DNA of 64,000 nt from Bartonella callosciuri (GTDB taxonomy: Bacteria > Pseudomonadota > Alphaproteobacteria > Rhizobiales > Rhizobiaceae). The notes beneath the pieces were generated by a model that searched no databases, was not told the DNA's origin, and saw only the letters and a list, made by a program, of their open reading frames with translations. Below are positions 41,317 to 52,478 of the stretch, in pieces; position 1 is the stretch's first letter, and each line of letters starts with the position of its first letter. The DNA lies in assembly GCF_014203215.1 (NCBI RefSeq), contig NZ_JACHIM010000003.1, positions 152,082 through 216,081 on the forward strand, given 5' to 3'. Position numbers and translations under genes: made by a program.

Positions 41317-42222
41317 ATGGATGATGTTGAAAACGACATTGCAGATGTTTTTGAAAAACAAGCAGCATTTTTATCATCTGCTTTGCCTTATATGCAAAAA
41401 TATGAAAATGAAACGGTTGTTGTAAAATATGGCGGTCATGCTATGGGTGATGCTGTTTTGGGGCGAGCATTTGCACGTGATATTGCTCTGTTGAAGCAAT
41501 CAGGAATTAACCCTGTTGTTGTTCATGGTGGAGGTCCTCAAATTGCAGAAATTTTGATGAAAATGGGGATTGAATCACGGTTTGAAAACGGTTTACGCGT
41601 AACCGATGAGCGGATTGTTGAAGTAGTTGAAATGGTTTTGGCTGGTTCCATAAATAAGGAAATTGTTGCTCTTATCAACGCTGAAGGTGAATGGGCAATA
41701 GGGCTATGTGGCAAGGATGGCAATATGGTTTTTGCCGAAAAGGCTTATAAAACTGTCATTGATCCCGATTCGCATATTGAACGTGTTTTAGACTTAGGAT
41801 TTGTTGGTGAACCTGTCGAAGTTGATCGCACGTTGTTGGATCTTTTGGCATGCTCTGAAATGATTCCAGTTCTTGCGCCGGTAGCTCCAGGTCGCGATGG
41901 CAAAACCTATAATATTAATGCTGATATTTTTGCTGGAGCAATTGCCGGTGCATTAGAAGCCAAACGTCTTTTGTTTTTGACCGATGTTCCTGGTGTCTTA
42001 GATAAAAAGGGTAAACTTTTAAAGGAGCTAGCAATTTCTGAAGCTAAAAGCCTCATAAAAAATGGAACAATTTCGGGGGGTATGATTCCAAAAGTAGAGA
42101 CCTGTATAAAGGCCCTTCAAAATGGGGTGGAAGGTGTTGCCATTTTAAATGGTAAAACCCCCCATTCTGTCTTGCTAGAGTTGTTTACCGAACAGGGAGC
42201 TGGAACGCTTATTGTTTCATAA
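41317..42222 (+). CDS. argB: Acetylglutamate kinase
   Basis: Second step of arginine biosynthesis: phosphorylates N-acetyl-L-glutamate. The 301-residue amino-acid-kinase-fold protein has [28 protein letters not shown], the ATP region [10 protein letters not shown] and the closing [15 protein letters not shown]. The ATG at 41317 is used because AAGGAG lies upstream at good distance; a TTG codon immediately before is in frame. An EamA-type transporter gene follows after 33 bases. Confidence 0.95.
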   Translation: MDDVENDIADVFEKQAAFLSSALPYMQKYENETVVVKYGGHAMGDAVLGRAFARDIALLKQSGINPVVVHGGGPQIAEILMKMGIESRFENGLRVTDERIVEVVEMVLAGSINKEIVALINAEGEWAIGLCGKDGNMVFAEKAYKTVIDPDSHIERVLDLGFVGEPVEVDRTLLDLLACSEMIPVLAPVAPGRDGKTYNINADIFAGAIAGALEAKRLLFLTDVPGVLDKKGKLLKELAISEAKSLIKNGTISGGMIPKVETCIKALQNGVEGVAILNGKTPHSVLLELFTEQGAGTLIVS

Positions 42223-42255
42223 GAGTATGGGATAAATTGGAGGATAGAACCTTTC

Positions 42256-43152
42256 ATGGTTAATATAAAACAGTTGAAATGTCCTTTATTAAGTCGCCAA
42301 GAATTGGCATTATTTTTTGCAACAATATTGTGGGGCATTACATTTTTAGTGATTCACATTGCAGTACGTTATAGTGGTCCTCTCTTTTTTGTTGGATTTC
42401 GTTTTATCACTGCATCGCTCATATGTTGTGCAATTTTTGGGCGTTCTATGAAAGGTATAACCATTTATGAGTTGTTTGCTGGGATGGCCATTGGTTTAGG
42501 AATGTTTTTTGGTTATGCTTTGCAAGCTGCAGGGCTTCAAACTATTATGAGTAGTCAATCGGCTTTTATCACAGCGCTTTATGTTCCGATGGTTCCAATA
42601 TTACAATGGATTGTTTTTAAAAAGCTTCCTCGTTTAGCGAGTTGGGTTGGTATTATTTTTGCTTTTATTGGTCTTATACTTGTTTCTGGACAAAAGTTGG
42701 GAGGCTTTGATTTTTCAAGAGGTGAAATTCTCACTTTGTTAGGTGCTTTAGCAATTGCTGGAGAGGTTATACTCATCGGAATTTTTGCTAACAAGGTTGA
42801 TAGTCGGCGTGTGACGATTGTACAGTTATTTTTTAGTGGTCTTTTTTCATTTTTTTGTATGCCTTTTATGGGTGAGAGTATTCCTGAATTTTCATGGATA
42901 TGGTTTAGTATCGGTATAGGATTAGCATTGATGAGTGCCATCATTCAGTTGGCGATGAATTGGGCACAAAAATCTATTTCACCTACGCGTGCAACACTTA
43001 TTTATGCAGGCGAATCTGTATGGGCTTGTATTGTTGGACGTTTGGCTGGTGAGCGGTTAGCACCTTTAGCTTTATTGGGGGGAGCCCTCATTATGATTGG
43101 GATCGTGGTGGCTGAATTACAACCTTCACAATGGCGTAAAAAAATAAAGTAA
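42256..43152 (+). CDS. DMT-superfamily (EamA/RhaT) transporter
   Basis: Inner-membrane protein of 298 residues with ten predicted helices arranged as two EamA repeats (about 17-145 and 160-290). The first repeat begins LALFFATILWGITFLVIH with the typical W-G-xx-F motif. The second ends ALLGGALIMIGIVVAEL. Family members export amino acids or metabolites; the substrate cannot be told. GGAGG lies upstream of the ATG. It may be cotranscribed with argB. Confidence 0.87.
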   Translation: MVNIKQLKCPLLSRQELALFFATILWGITFLVIHIAVRYSGPLFFVGFRFITASLICCAIFGRSMKGITIYELFAGMAIGLGMFFGYALQAAGLQTIMSSQSAFITALYVPMVPILQWIVFKKLPRLASWVGIIFAFIGLILVSGQKLGGFDFSRGEILTLLGALAIAGEVILIGIFANKVDSRRVTIVQLFFSGLFSFFCMPFMGESIPEFSWIWFSIGIGLALMSAIIQLAMNWAQKSISPTRATLIYAGESVWACIVGRLAGERLAPLALLGGALIMIGIVVAELQPSQWRKKIK

Positions 43153-43706
43153 TTAAAAAAATTGATTAGTTTTTCCTTTTTTCTTTCACAATATTCTTAT
43201 TTAAAGGGATTTATTTTTTGTTTTTCAATGAAATTAAGTAGGTTTTTGATATTTTTTACCTTTAAAGGAAGAAAAGAAGGAATCTTTTAGAGGATTATAC
43301 GCTTTTTCAAAAGATATTACAGATATTACACAAGAGAGTATATTTCTGAAGTTTTGACAGTTGAGAAAACCATCTGCTTCGGTATTAAGTGTTTTATAAT
43401 TGGACACAAAATAAAAAAAGCGAGCTATTGTGTACAAATAGCCAACGACACTTCTTGCGAGGTCGAAAGCTTGGGTAGATTATATACGCATTTCTAGTAA
43501 TATACGAGTATGTGAATGATAAGATTAACCAATATCAAAAAGTTAAATGCTTTCAACTATTTGTATAGATTAGCAAACAAAAGCCTCATTTTTTAAGTTA
43601 TGAAGCGTTGTGTTTTGAGAAGCTCTTTTCATTTATATTTTTTAAAGGTTCTCAAAGGGCATAATTGGTCTTTGCGTTTTGTGTTATTCTTTGCTAAATC
43701 GCCCGT
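43153..43706. other. Spacer of about 550 bases upstream of lepA
   Basis: AT-rich, no supported gene. A 67-codon minus-strand frame has no ribosome site or recognisable content. The lepA promoter must lie in the last 100 bases (TTG-rich boxes near 43665-43690). Confidence 0.4.
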
Positions 43707-45512
43707 ATGACATTAGATCGTAATTATATCCGTAATTTTTCCATCGTGGCGCACATTGATCATGGAAAGTCAACTTTAGCTGATCGTTTGATTCAAATGA
43801 CAGGAGGACTTGAGACACGTGAGATGAAAGAGCAAGTGCTCGATTCCATGGATATTGAGCGCGAACGTGGGATTACGATTAAAGCACAAACCGTACGTTT
43901 ACACTATAAGGCAAAGAATGGTGAGACCTATATTTTGAATCTGATTGATACACCTGGTCATGTCGATTTTGCTTATGAGGTTTCACGCTCATTGGCAGCT
44001 TGTGAAGGTTCGCTTCTGGTGGTAGATGCGAGCCAAGGTGTAGAGGCACAGACGTTGGCAAATGTTTATCAAGCTATTGATAATTCTCATGAGTTAGTTG
44101 TTGTGCTCAATAAGGTTGATCTTCCAGCAGCAGAACCTGAGCGTGTAAAAGAACAAATTGAAGATGTAATAGGTATCGATACATCTGAGGCAGTAGAAAT
44201 ATCAGCAAAAACAGGCTTAGGTATTTCTGATGTTTTAGAAGCAATTGTTACACAATTGCCACCTCCGCGCACTGGCGATCGTAGCAAACCCTTAAAGGCA
44301 ATGTTGGTTGATAGTTGGTATGATACATATCTTGGTGTCATCGTTTTGGTGCGTGTGATTGATGGTGTGTTGAAAAAAGGTCAAATCATTCGCATGATGG
44401 GAACTGGAGCAAAATATCCAGTTGAACGGGTTGGGGTCTTTACTCCAAAAATGATTCAGGTGGATGAATTAGGTCCTGGGGAGATTGGCTTTATAACTGC
44501 TTCTATCAAAGAAGTTGCTGATACGCGGGTTGGCGATACCATTACGGAAGAGCGCCGTCCTTGTGAAGAGGCATTACCCGGATTTAAACCGGCGCAACCG
44601 GTTGTCTTTTGTGGACTTTTTCCAGTTGATGCAGCTGATTTTGACGATTTGCGTGCAGCCATGGGCAAATTGCGCTTAAATGATGCAAGCTTTTCCTTTG
44701 AAATGGAAACATCAGCGGCTTTGGGATTTGGTTTTCGTTGTGGCTTTTTAGGGCTTCTTCATCTTGAAATTATTCAAGAGCGGTTAGAGCGCGAATTTAA
44801 TTTGGATTTAATTGCGACCGCACCTTCGGTTGTTTATCGCATGAATATGAATGATGGGTCTGTTAAGGAACTCCATAATCCAGCAGATATGCCTGATCTT
44901 GTTAAGATTTCTTCTATTGAAGAACCATGGATTCGGGCTACAATAATGACTCCTGATAACTATCTTGGATCAGTTTTAGAACTTTGCCAAGAACGACGAG
45001 GGATACAGGTTAATTTGTCCTATGTCGGGACGCGTGCCATGGTGACATACGATTTGCCTTTGAATGAAGTCGTTTTTGATTTTTATGATCGTTTAAAATC
45101 AATTTCAAAGGGGTATGCTTCTTTTGATTATCAAATGACGAATTATGCAGAGGGTGACTTAGTTAAAATGTCTATTTTGGTCAATGGAGAATCTATTGAT
45201 GCATTATCGATGCTTGTGCACCGTACTATTGCAGAAAAACGCGGGCGTTCACTGTGTGAAAAACTAAAAGATCTTATTCCTCAGCATATGTTTCAGATTC
45301 CGGTACAGGCTGCGATTGGTGGTAAAATCATTGCGCGCGAGACAATTCGTGCTTTACGTAAAGATGTAACAGCTAAATGTTATGGGGGCGATGTCACGCG
45401 TAAGCGCAAACTTTTAGAAAAGCAAAAAGAAGGTAAAAAGCGTATGCGTCAATTTGGAAAAGTAGAAATTCCACAGTCGGCGTTTATTGAAGCACTTAAA
45501 ATGAGTAAATAA
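43707..45512 (+). CDS. lepA: LepA (EF-4), translational GTPase
   Basis: Ribosome-associated GTPase that back-translocates or helps assemble ribosomes. The 601-residue protein has G1 AHIDHGKST, the [13 protein letters not shown]3, NKVDLP G4, EF-G-like domains II, III and V, and the LepA-specific C-terminal domain ([25 protein letters not shown], given in part). The ribosome site is weak, which suggests an unusual leader or a short transcript start near the ATG. Convergent with dapD. Confidence 0.97.
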   Translation: MTLDRNYIRNFSIVAHIDHGKSTLADRLIQMTGGLETREMKEQVLDSMDIERERGITIKAQTVRLHYKAKNGETYILNLIDTPGHVDFAYEVSRSLAACEGSLLVVDASQGVEAQTLANVYQAIDNSHELVVVLNKVDLPAAEPERVKEQIEDVIGIDTSEAVEISAKTGLGISDVLEAIVTQLPPPRTGDRSKPLKAMLVDSWYDTYLGVIVLVRVIDGVLKKGQIIRMMGTGAKYPVERVGVFTPKMIQVDELGPGEIGFITASIKEVADTRVGDTITEERRPCEEALPGFKPAQPVVFCGLFPVDAADFDDLRAAMGKLRLNDASFSFEMETSAALGFGFRCGFLGLLHLEIIQERLEREFNLDLIATAPSVVYRMNMNDGSVKELHNPADMPDLVKISSIEEPWIRATIMTPDNYLGSVLELCQERRGIQVNLSYVGTRAMVTYDLPLNEVVFDFYDRLKSISKGYASFDYQMTNYAEGDLVKMSILVNGESIDALSMLVHRTIAEKRGRSLCEKLKDLIPQHMFQIPVQAAIGGKIIARETIRALRKDVTAKCYGGDVTRKRKLLEKQKEGKKRMRQFGKVEIPQSAFIEALKMSK

Positions 45513-45589
45513 TCAAAAAGAAAGTATTCTCCTTTATTGATTGTGTTCTTATCTTTTGTTGATTGGCTAAGATTCTTGAAAAATATTTT

Positions 45590-46438
45590 TTAATCACGCA
45601 AAAGATCATTAATTGATGTTTTCTCTCGTGTTTGTTGATCAACGCGCTTTACTATCACAGCACAATAAAGGTTCGGACTTGCTTCACCATTTGATAATGG
45701 TTTTCCGGGAAGAGAGCCTGGAACAACAACAGAATAGGCTGGTACTTCGCCTATAAAAACTTCACCTGTTGCCCGATCAATAATTTTTGTGGATTTTCCA
45801 ATAAAGACTCCCATTCCTAAAACAGAACCTTCACGGATAATGCAACCTTCAACGATTTCAGATCGCGCACCGATAAAACAGTGATCTTCAATAATCGTTG
45901 GGTTGGCTTGCAGTGGTTCTAAAACTCCGCCAATTCCAACGCCACCAGAAAGATGAACATGTTTCCCAATTTGTGCACAAGAACCAACGGTGGTCCATGT
46001 ATCAACCATTGTCCCTTCATCGACAAAAGCGCCGAGATTCACAAAAGATGGCATCAAAATGACGTTAGGTGCAATGTAGGCAGAATGGCGTACAATTGCT
46101 CCAGGAACTGAACGGAAATCAGCTTTTTTAAAATCAGCTTCTTGCCAACCGGAAAATTTCGAAGGAACTTTATCCCACCAATGCGATTCACCCGGACCAC
46201 CAGAAATGATGTGCATGGGGTGAAGACGAAAGGACAAAAGAACAGCTTTTTTCAACCATTGATGAACATGCCATTGTCCATTTTTTTGACGTTCTGCAAC
46301 ACGGATTTCGCCTTTATCGAGAAGGTTTAATGCATGTTCAACACCCTCACGAATTTCACCCTTTGTGGTGGTGTTGATAGAATTTCGGTCGTCAAATGCT
46401 TTTTCAATAATCATTTCAAGTTGTGTGAGATGAGTCAT
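45590..46438 (-). CDS. dapD: Tetrahydrodipicolinate N-succinyltransferase
   Basis: Transfers succinyl from succinyl-CoA to tetrahydrodipicolinate in the lysine/DAP pathway, the step that makes the route to DapE's substrate. The 282-residue protein has an N-terminal helical part and a left-handed beta-helix of hexapeptide repeats (about 105-230), including [19 protein letters not shown] and [16 protein letters not shown]. The ATG at 46438 (ACGGAA upstream) is preferred to the TTG at 46459. It diverges from the LOG-family gene. Confidence 0.95.
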   Translation of the reverse strand: MTHLTQLEMIIEKAFDDRNSINTTTKGEIREGVEHALNLLDKGEIRVAERQKNGQWHVHQWLKKAVLLSFRLHPMHIISGGPGESHWWDKVPSKFSGWQEADFKKADFRSVPGAIVRHSAYIAPNVILMPSFVNLGAFVDEGTMVDTWTTVGSCAQIGKHVHLSGGVGIGGVLEPLQANPTIIEDHCFIGARSEIVEGCIIREGSVLGMGVFIGKSTKIIDRATGEVFIGEVPAYSVVVPGSLPGKPLSNGEASPNLYCAVIVKRVDQQTREKTSINDLLRD

Positions 46439-46549
46439 GATAAGAGTTCCGTTAAACAAGTTGAAAGCTTCAAGATTTATTCTTTATGACCTACGCGAAG
46501 AAATGTATTCAGTCAATAAAACGATAATTAACGGAAGCAGGATAGGTGT

Positions 46550-47413
46550 ATGAAAAAATGCTATAAAGAAAAAAATGAAGAAGAGCAAAAAAATTGGGTG
46601 CCACTTCCCCATATGAAGGATTCTCTACAAAAGGTAAAAAAAGTTTCTGATTCAGCACAAATGCATTCTCCTACTTATCGTTTGGCTTATCTCGACAAGG
46701 ATTTTATGATGCGTCCTGAACTACGTTCACAACGTATTAGTCTTGAATTTTTAAAGCCAGAAATCACGCTTCAAGAATGTGATATTCAATCAACAGTTGT
46801 GTTATTTGGTGGGGCGCGTATTCCTGAACCTGGGCAAGAAGTGTGGGCAGCCAAAAATGAAACGCAAAAGAAGAATTTATATTCTATGTCGCATTATTAC
46901 GATGAAGCAAGGGAATTTGCGCGTTTATGTTCACGCTATTCTGCTACGACCGAGTACCGTGAATTTGTGATTGTTACAGGGGGAGGGCCAGGGATAATGG
47001 AAGCGGGAAATCGCGGTGCTGTTGATGTTGGTGCACCAACGATTGGCTTGAATGTTTTTTTACCACATGAGCAGGAGCCTAATCCTTATGTGACTCCGCA
47101 TTTATGTTTTAATTTTCATTATTTAGCGATGCGCAAAGTGCACTTTTTAATGCGAGCGAAAGCCTTAGCCGTTTTTCCTGGAGGTTTTGGTACTCTGGAT
47201 GAATTGTTTGAAACTTTAACTTTAATGCAGACGGGACGAATGAAAAAGGTTCCGATTCTACTATTTGGTAAAGAATTTTGGGACAATGTTATCAATTTAG
47301 CTTATTTATCAGCGCAAGGTACAATTTCTTCTTCCGATGTTAATTTGGTAAAATTTGTCAGTACAGCAGAAGAAGCTTTTAAAGAAATTCGTGCTTTTTA
47401 TAAGCTTCCTTAA
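46550..47413 (+). CDS. LOG-family Rossmann-fold nucleotide hydrolase (TIGR00730)
   Basis: Cytosolic protein of 287 residues from the LOG/'lysine decarboxylase-like' family, whose characterised members remove ribose-5-phosphate from cytokinin-type or AMP-type nucleotides. Visible are VVLFGGARIPEP, VTGGGPGIMEAGNRGA and the signature PGGFGTLDELFE. It has an extra N-terminal arm of about 80 residues. AGGATAGG precedes the ATG. The 3' half is nearly identical to the pseudogene just downstream. Confidence 0.9.
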   Translation: MKKCYKEKNEEEQKNWVPLPHMKDSLQKVKKVSDSAQMHSPTYRLAYLDKDFMMRPELRSQRISLEFLKPEITLQECDIQSTVVLFGGARIPEPGQEVWAAKNETQKKNLYSMSHYYDEAREFARLCSRYSATTEYREFVIVTGGGPGIMEAGNRGAVDVGAPTIGLNVFLPHEQEPNPYVTPHLCFNFHYLAMRKVHFLMRAKALAVFPGGFGTLDELFETLTLMQTGRMKKVPILLFGKEFWDNVINLAYLSAQGTISSSDVNLVKFVSTAEEAFKEIRAFYKLP

Positions 47414-47417
47414 TTGC

Positions 47418-47815
47418 AATTGATGTTGGTGCTACCAACGGTTGACTTTTGAATGTTGTTTTACCGCATATGAGCAGAAGCCTAAACCTTATATGATATC
47501 GCATTTATGTTTTAATTTTCATTATTTAGCGATGCGCAAAGTGCACTTTTTAATGCGAGCGAAAGCCTTAGCCGTTTTTCCTGGAGGTTTTGGTACTCTG
47601 GATGAATTGTTTGAAACTTTAACTTTAATGCAGACGGGACGAATGAAAAAGGTTCCGATTCTACTATTTGGTAAAGAATTTTGGGACAACGTTATCAATT
47701 TAGCTTATTTATCCGTGCAAGGTACAATTTTCCTTTCGATATCAATTTTATAAAAATTACCACTCCAGTGGTGTCAGCTTTTGGAGAAGCTCGTGATTTT
47801 TATCCGTCGCCTTAA
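47418..47815 (+). pseudogene. Truncated, frameshifted tandem copy of the LOG-family gene
   Basis: This tract repeats the last 390 or so bases of the gene ahead. It starts with a diverged piece matching 47022 onward (gttgatgttggtg... with indels and a stop). A block at 47500-47730 then matches 47097-47327 with only 3 differences in 231 bases. After that comes a frameshifted tail reading DINFIKITTPVVSAFGEARDFYPSP, the counterpart of DVNLVKFVSTAEEAFKEIRAFYKLP. An internal frame of 103 codons exists but lacks the N-terminal half and the correct C-terminus. Confidence 0.88.
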
Positions 47816-47847
47816 CTGCTTTTAAGAAAGTAACTTTTGCAGAGATA

Positions 47848-48591
47848 TTAATACTCAACTTTGGTCAAATAAAGTCCTGAAGGTGGTGCGACAACACCAC
47901 AGCGTGTACGATCTTTAGCATGAAGAGCTGCTTCAAGATCGCGTATTGTCCAGCGTCCAATACCAACTTCCATAAGACTTCCTGCAAATGAACGGATTTG
48001 ATGATGCAGAAAAGAGCGCGCTTGTGCATAGAGGAAAATTTCTTCCCCTTCTCTTTGAACATCAAGACGTTCAAGGGTGCGAATAGGACTTTTGGCTTGG
48101 CAATGTACTGAGCGAAAAGTGGTAAAATCATGTTTTCCTACAAGTTTTTGAGCAGCTTCATGCATGGCTTCAGCATTGAGGGGTTTTGGCAACCACCACA
48201 CGCGTTTGACATTTAAGGCTGGGGGTGAACGACGATTGAGAATTTTAAAAAGATAATGGCGTTTGATTGCAGAAAATCGTGCATCAAAGCTATCGGGGAC
48301 GTTTTGTACATTCAAGATCGAAATAACTTCCCCTTGTTTTTGCAAATGAGCATTAAGCGCATCGCGTACAGTATGTGTGCTCCAGTTTTTTTCAAAGTCA
48401 ACATGTGCAACTTGTCCTGTAGCATGTACACCTGCATCTGTTCTCCCAGCTGTTGTGATGGTCACTAGTTGACCGCTAAAGTGAAAAATGGCCTGTTCAA
48501 GGGCACCCTGTATGGTATGAAGTTTAGCTTGACGTTGCCAGCCAGCATAATTTGAGCCATCATATTCAAGAGTGATTTTAAAACGTGGCAT
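47848..48591 (-). CDS. truA: tRNA pseudouridine synthase A
   Basis: Makes pseudouridine at positions 38-40 of tRNA anticodon arms. The 247-residue protein begins [21 protein letters not shown] and has the catalytic aspartate in [17 protein letters not shown], and DFTTFRS and [15 protein letters not shown] motifs. The start at 48591, one base past the fmt stop, is chosen over a longer frame that runs into fmt. It is the last gene of def-fmt-truA. Confidence 0.95.
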   Translation of the reverse strand: MPRFKITLEYDGSNYAGWQRQAKLHTIQGALEQAIFHFSGQLVTITTAGRTDAGVHATGQVAHVDFEKNWSTHTVRDALNAHLQKQGEVISILNVQNVPDSFDARFSAIKRHYLFKILNRRSPPALNVKRVWWLPKPLNAEAMHEAAQKLVGKHDFTTFRSVHCQAKSPIRTLERLDVQREGEEIFLYAQARSFLHHQIRSFAGSLMEVGIGRWTIRDLEAALHAKDRTRCGVVAPPSGLYLTKVEY

Positions 48592-48592
48592 A

Positions 48593-49522
48593 TCAAAAAA
48601 CAGCGGAAATATGAGCGCCTCGCAAAAATGTTGCGCACTCAAGAATTTTACCACCAGATCTTTGGAGATGCGTTATTTCAATACGTCCTTGTCCGCAATG
48701 AATAATCAAAGAGTCTGGTTCTATTCGACCAATTTCAAGAGAAGAACCCGTTGTTAAGCGGCTTCCAAGAATTTTTACACGTTCTTCTCTGTCACCGATA
48801 ATCATGTTACACCAGCAACCAGGAGAGGGAGAAAGTGCGCGAATATACCTATGAATAAGTTCTGCAGGCTTTGTCCAATCAATTCGGGTCTCTTCCTTTT
48901 TGATTTTGGATGCATAGGTTATGTTTTTATCTGATTGTGGAGTAAGTTTAAGCTTTCCTTTTTCAAGAGCTGACAAAGTTTCTATCATAAGGTCTGCACC
49001 TGTGTGTGAAAGCTTGTTTGAAAGTTCATCAGTGGTGGTATCCTCAGTAATAGGGATAGAGCGTGATAGAGCAATAGGCCCCGTATCAAGCCCTTCATCC
49101 ATTTTCATAATCATTATTCCCGTTTCTTTATCACCAGCCATAATTGCACGCTGAATAGGCGCAGCCCCACGCCAGCGTGGCAAGAGTGAAGCATGAGCAT
49201 TAAAGCAACCAAAACGTGGTGTTTCAAGAATAGCCTTCGGTAAGAGAATTCCATAAGCAACGACAACAGCTGCATCAACGCGAAGCGCCGCAAAGTGGGC
49301 TTGCTGTTCGGTTGTTTTAAGTGTTTGAGGTGTGAATACAGGAATGGATTTTGCTTGTGCTGCGTTGTGAACAGGTGAGGGGATTAGTTTTAGTCCACGA
49401 CGTCCTGCTGGGCGGGGGGGTTGGCTGTAAACAGCCACAATATCATGGCCTGCATCCAATAAAGCATGTAAAATGGGAACAGAAAAATCAGGTGTTCCCA
49501 TAAAACTTAACCGTAATGCCAT
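48593..49522 (-). CDS. fmt: Methionyl-tRNA formyltransferase
   Basis: Formylates initiator Met-tRNA using 10-formyl-THF. The 309-residue protein shows [11 protein letters not shown], the catalytic region [22 protein letters not shown] with the H and N residues, and the downstream aspartate in [12 protein letters not shown]. Its ATG overlaps the def stop by one base (TAATG) and its stop is one base from truA. Confidence 0.97.
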   Translation of the reverse strand: MALRLSFMGTPDFSVPILHALLDAGHDIVAVYSQPPRPAGRRGLKLIPSPVHNAAQAKSIPVFTPQTLKTTEQQAHFAALRVDAAVVVAYGILLPKAILETPRFGCFNAHASLLPRWRGAAPIQRAIMAGDKETGIMIMKMDEGLDTGPIALSRSIPITEDTTTDELSNKLSHTGADLMIETLSALEKGKLKLTPQSDKNITYASKIKKEETRIDWTKPAELIHRYIRALSPSPGCWCNMIIGDREERVKILGSRLTTGSSLEIGRIEPDSLIIHCGQGRIEITHLQRSGGKILECATFLRGAHISAVF

Positions 49523-50052
49523 TACAAAATTGCTTCCTGTGTGTTTTTTTCTTTCGCGCGTTTTTTAAATTTTCGTATCACCATATCGCGTTTGATTTTT
49601 GAAATGTGATCAATAAAAAGGCAACCGTTTAAATGGTCAATTTCATGCTGTAAGCAAGTGGCTAGGAGATGATCCGCTTCAATTTCTGTTCGTTTTCCTT
49701 CGCGATCTGTATAGCTAACGCAGAGGCGTTTTGGACGTTCAACTTCCGCATAATACTCAGGAATAGAAAGGCAGCCCTCTTTGCAAATATTGCGCTCATC
49801 TGAAAGCCATAAGATTTCAGGGTTAATAATAACAAGTGGATTTTTTGGGTCATCATTTTTGGAGACATCCATGACCAACATACGAAGGGGTACACCAATT
49901 TGAATAGCAGCAAGACCCACCCCTTGGGCATCATACATGGTTTCCAGCATGTCATCAGCGAGTTTTTGGAGAGTTGAATCGACATGCTCGACAGGTTTGG
50001 ACACTTCTCGTAAAATCGGATCAGGTAAAGTAACTAAAGATCTAATTGGCAT
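49522..50052 (-). CDS. def: Peptide deformylase
   Basis: Fe2+/Zn2+ metalloprotease that removes the N-formyl group from new proteins. The 176-residue protein has all three motifs: [23 protein letters not shown] (cysteine ligand) and [15 protein letters not shown] (HExxH). First gene of the def-fmt-truA operon; its promoter lies in 50053-50142 between it and rmuC. Confidence 0.97.
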   Translation of the reverse strand: MPIRSLVTLPDPILREVSKPVEHVDSTLQKLADDMLETMYDAQGVGLAAIQIGVPLRMLVMDVSKNDDPKNPLVIINPEILWLSDERNICKEGCLSIPEYYAEVERPKRLCVSYTDREGKRTEIEADHLLATCLQHEIDHLNGCLFIDHISKIKRDMVIRKFKKRAKEKNTQEAIL

Positions 50053-50142
50053 AAGCAGAGATTAATCAATGGTTTGTTACGGGTCAATATTGAATAACAG
50101 ATTCTTGCATTTTTTTACGTTAAGAGCGTTATATTATTTTTC

Positions 50143-51327
50143 ATGTTTGATTCGTTTTTTTCTTTTATATTCACTGATGAGTCTTTTGTTAAGCTGAATG
50201 CTTTGCTTTTACTTATACTCGTTTGTTTAATATTTTTTATTCTAATACGTTCTCATCACAGAAAGGCACTTTGGGAAAGTGAAGCTGCTGAACGTGCCCG
50301 TGAAGCACAAATGCAGATGGCTACATTGCTAAAAACACAAGCTGAAATGCAAGGGCGGATGCAAATGATGGCAGAAATTTTTGGTCAAAGACAGGCTGAA
50401 TTGAATAAGTCACTCAGTGAGCAGCTTAATGGGATCACAGCTAATTTGGGTCAAACACTTCAGGTACAGACCAAATCGACTTATGAAAATTTAAATCGTT
50501 TGCAAGAGCGTTTAGCGGTGATCGATGCAGCGCAAAATAATATTCAGTCGCTTACAGGGCAGGTTGTTCAGCTACAGGCCATTTTAAGCAATAAGCAAAC
50601 GCGTGGTACTTTTGGTCAAGGGCGGATGGAAGCAATTATTGTGGATGCTCTACCAACAAATGCCTATGTTTTTCAGGCAGTTCTCTCAAATGGAAAGCGA
50701 CCAGATTGTCTCATTCACATGCCGAATAAAGCACCTTCTCTTGTTGTTGATGCTAAATTTCCTCTCGAGGCTTGGAATGCAATGCGTAAAGCAATATCAG
50801 TGCAAGAACGTCAAGAGGCAGAGCGCCAATTTCGTACCGACATGGAAGTTCATATTCGTGATATTGCACAAAAATATTTAATTCCTGGAGAAACACATGA
50901 TACTGCCCTTCTCTTTGTCCCATCGGAATCGATTTTTGCAACAATTTATGAGGATTTTGAGTCATTGGTACAAAAAGCCAATCGAGCACATGTGATTATT
51001 GTCTCACCATCTTTGTTGATGTTATCTATTCAGGTTGTCCAAACCATTATGAAAGATGCACGGATGCGTGAACAAGCGCATTTGATACAGTCTGAAGTAG
51101 CAAAATTGATGGAAGATTTTGGACGGATGGATATGCGTGTTCGTGCGTTACAGAAGCATTTTTATAAAGCGGGTGAAGATATAGAGGGAATTTTAATCTC
51201 ATCCTCAAAAATTATGAAGCGGGCTAATCGCATTGAAACTTTTGAATTAAAAGACAATAACTCTGAATCAACGAAAATGGCAACATCTGTGCAGTCGCAA
51301 ACATTGCATTTGGTTGATGAAGAGTGA
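50143..51327 (+). CDS. rmuC: RmuC-family DNA recombination protein
   Basis: RmuC proteins limit inversion-type recombination and carry a nuclease-like fold. The 394-residue protein has an N-terminal membrane helix (LLLLILVCLIFFILI, about 20-35), a long Gln/Glu/Ala-rich coiled coil (about 50-150), and the DUF195 core with GQGRMEAII, RPDCLIHMP, VVDAKFPLEAW and PGETHDTALLFVPSESIFA. No clear ribosome site precedes the ATG; the first good start could be slightly different. Confidence 0.92.
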   Translation: MFDSFFSFIFTDESFVKLNALLLLILVCLIFFILIRSHHRKALWESEAAERAREAQMQMATLLKTQAEMQGRMQMMAEIFGQRQAELNKSLSEQLNGITANLGQTLQVQTKSTYENLNRLQERLAVIDAAQNNIQSLTGQVVQLQAILSNKQTRGTFGQGRMEAIIVDALPTNAYVFQAVLSNGKRPDCLIHMPNKAPSLVVDAKFPLEAWNAMRKAISVQERQEAERQFRTDMEVHIRDIAQKYLIPGETHDTALLFVPSESIFATIYEDFESLVQKANRAHVIIVSPSLLMLSIQVVQTIMKDARMREQAHLIQSEVAKLMEDFGRMDMRVRALQKHFYKAGEDIEGILISSSKIMKRANRIETFELKDNNSESTKMATSVQSQTLHLVDEE

Positions 51328-51436
51328 GGAAAGCAAAGCTTTTTAGTAATTACAAATATCGTTATACTCTTTATGGATTGGTAATAATTTTTTAGTATCC
51401 ACATCTCATTATTTCCTAATGAGAGGAAAAAAGGAT

Positions 51437-52024
51437 ATGCGAAACCTTTTGTTTTTAGGGGCATTGGTGTTTCTGCTAGGGGGATGTGCAACAAGCACCC
51501 CCATCTATACAAATAATGCTTGTGCCATTTTAGCTCAAAAAGATGGTTTTTTTGATAATTGGAGAAAGGCTTCTAAAAGAGCAGAAATGCGCTATGGGAT
51601 TCCTATGCCTATTATTCTTGCTACCATTAATATGGAATCGAGCTTTCGTCATAATGCACGTCCTCCGCGCACAAAACTGCTTGGTTTTATTCCATGGAAG
51701 CGTCGGTCAACAGCTTATGGTTATTCTCAAGCGCTTGATAGTACATGGGCAATGTATCTTCGCTCTACAGGAAAGTCTTTTGCGCGTCGTACTAATTTTG
51801 CAGATGCTGCTGATTTTGTTGCTTGGTACCATCGTCAAAGTGTTCAGCGCAATGGTGTGAGGTTTGATGATGCCTACAGCCTTTATTTAAATTATCATAT
51901 GGGGCATGGTGCTTATGCCCGCAGTAGAGGACATGTAGCGTCTGCGCTTGCACAAGCAGCACAGCGTATGGCAAGAATATCGAGACAGTATGAACAGCAA
52001 CTAAAGGCATGTGGGCAACGTTAA
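51437..52024 (+). CDS. Lipoprotein with SLT-like transglycosylase domain
   Basis: Exported lipoprotein of 195 residues: MRNLLFLGALVFLLGGC ends in a lipobox cysteine at position 17. The mature part has GIPMPIILATINMESSF, where the glutamate is at the place of the catalytic Glu of lytic transglycosylases, AYGYSQALDSTW (GxxQ-like motif) and LYLNYHMGHGAY. It likely cuts or binds peptidoglycan at the envelope. I used the ATG at 51437 rather than 51419 because the signal peptide begins there. Confidence 0.84.
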   Translation: MRNLLFLGALVFLLGGCATSTPIYTNNACAILAQKDGFFDNWRKASKRAEMRYGIPMPIILATINMESSFRHNARPPRTKLLGFIPWKRRSTAYGYSQALDSTWAMYLRSTGKSFARRTNFADAADFVAWYHRQSVQRNGVRFDDAYSLYLNYHMGHGAYARSRGHVASALAQAAQRMARISRQYEQQLKACGQR

Positions 52025-52478
52025 GGAGGGCTATAAAATAGCTGGTCAAGGATTGTGTTAGTTTTGAAATTGGCTTAAATGTCGGATTTTTTATAGCTCG
52101 AATGAGCAATATAATTTTTATGATTACACGAATTGAATAAATCCAGGTAATAAAAAATTTTTGCAATGCATTTGAGGGATTTCTTCATCAAAAATTTTTT
52201 TTAAAAGGAAAATACAATTTCAGGAGGTAAAAAGTTTAATCTAAAGCCTGCCAAAAGAAGAAATGAAAAAGCACTGATACATACATTCCAAAAAGATTAG
52301 TAGTTTATAAGAGGAATGGCGTAGAGTTAAGCGCAACCATACTTTTTAATTAGCAGTTATGATATTCTTGAAACGAAAATTATTTTGCTCCAATAGATCC
52401 ATAAAAAAGCTTATCATTATGCTTTCTCAGGCAAAATTGATAGAGCTAGGTGTTTCAATTATTTTTTTTTGAGATAAT
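52025..52478. other. Spacer of about 450 bases, no gene seen
   Basis: AT-rich DNA between the convergent lipoprotein and DUF1150 genes. A ribosome-site-like CAGGAGGTAAAAAG near 52221-52236 is not followed by an open frame. No clear hairpin terminator. Confidence 0.4.

Noticed and set aside
43234-43437. 67-codon minus-strand frame upstream of lepA
   Set aside because: No ribosome site or recognisable motif in AT-rich DNA.
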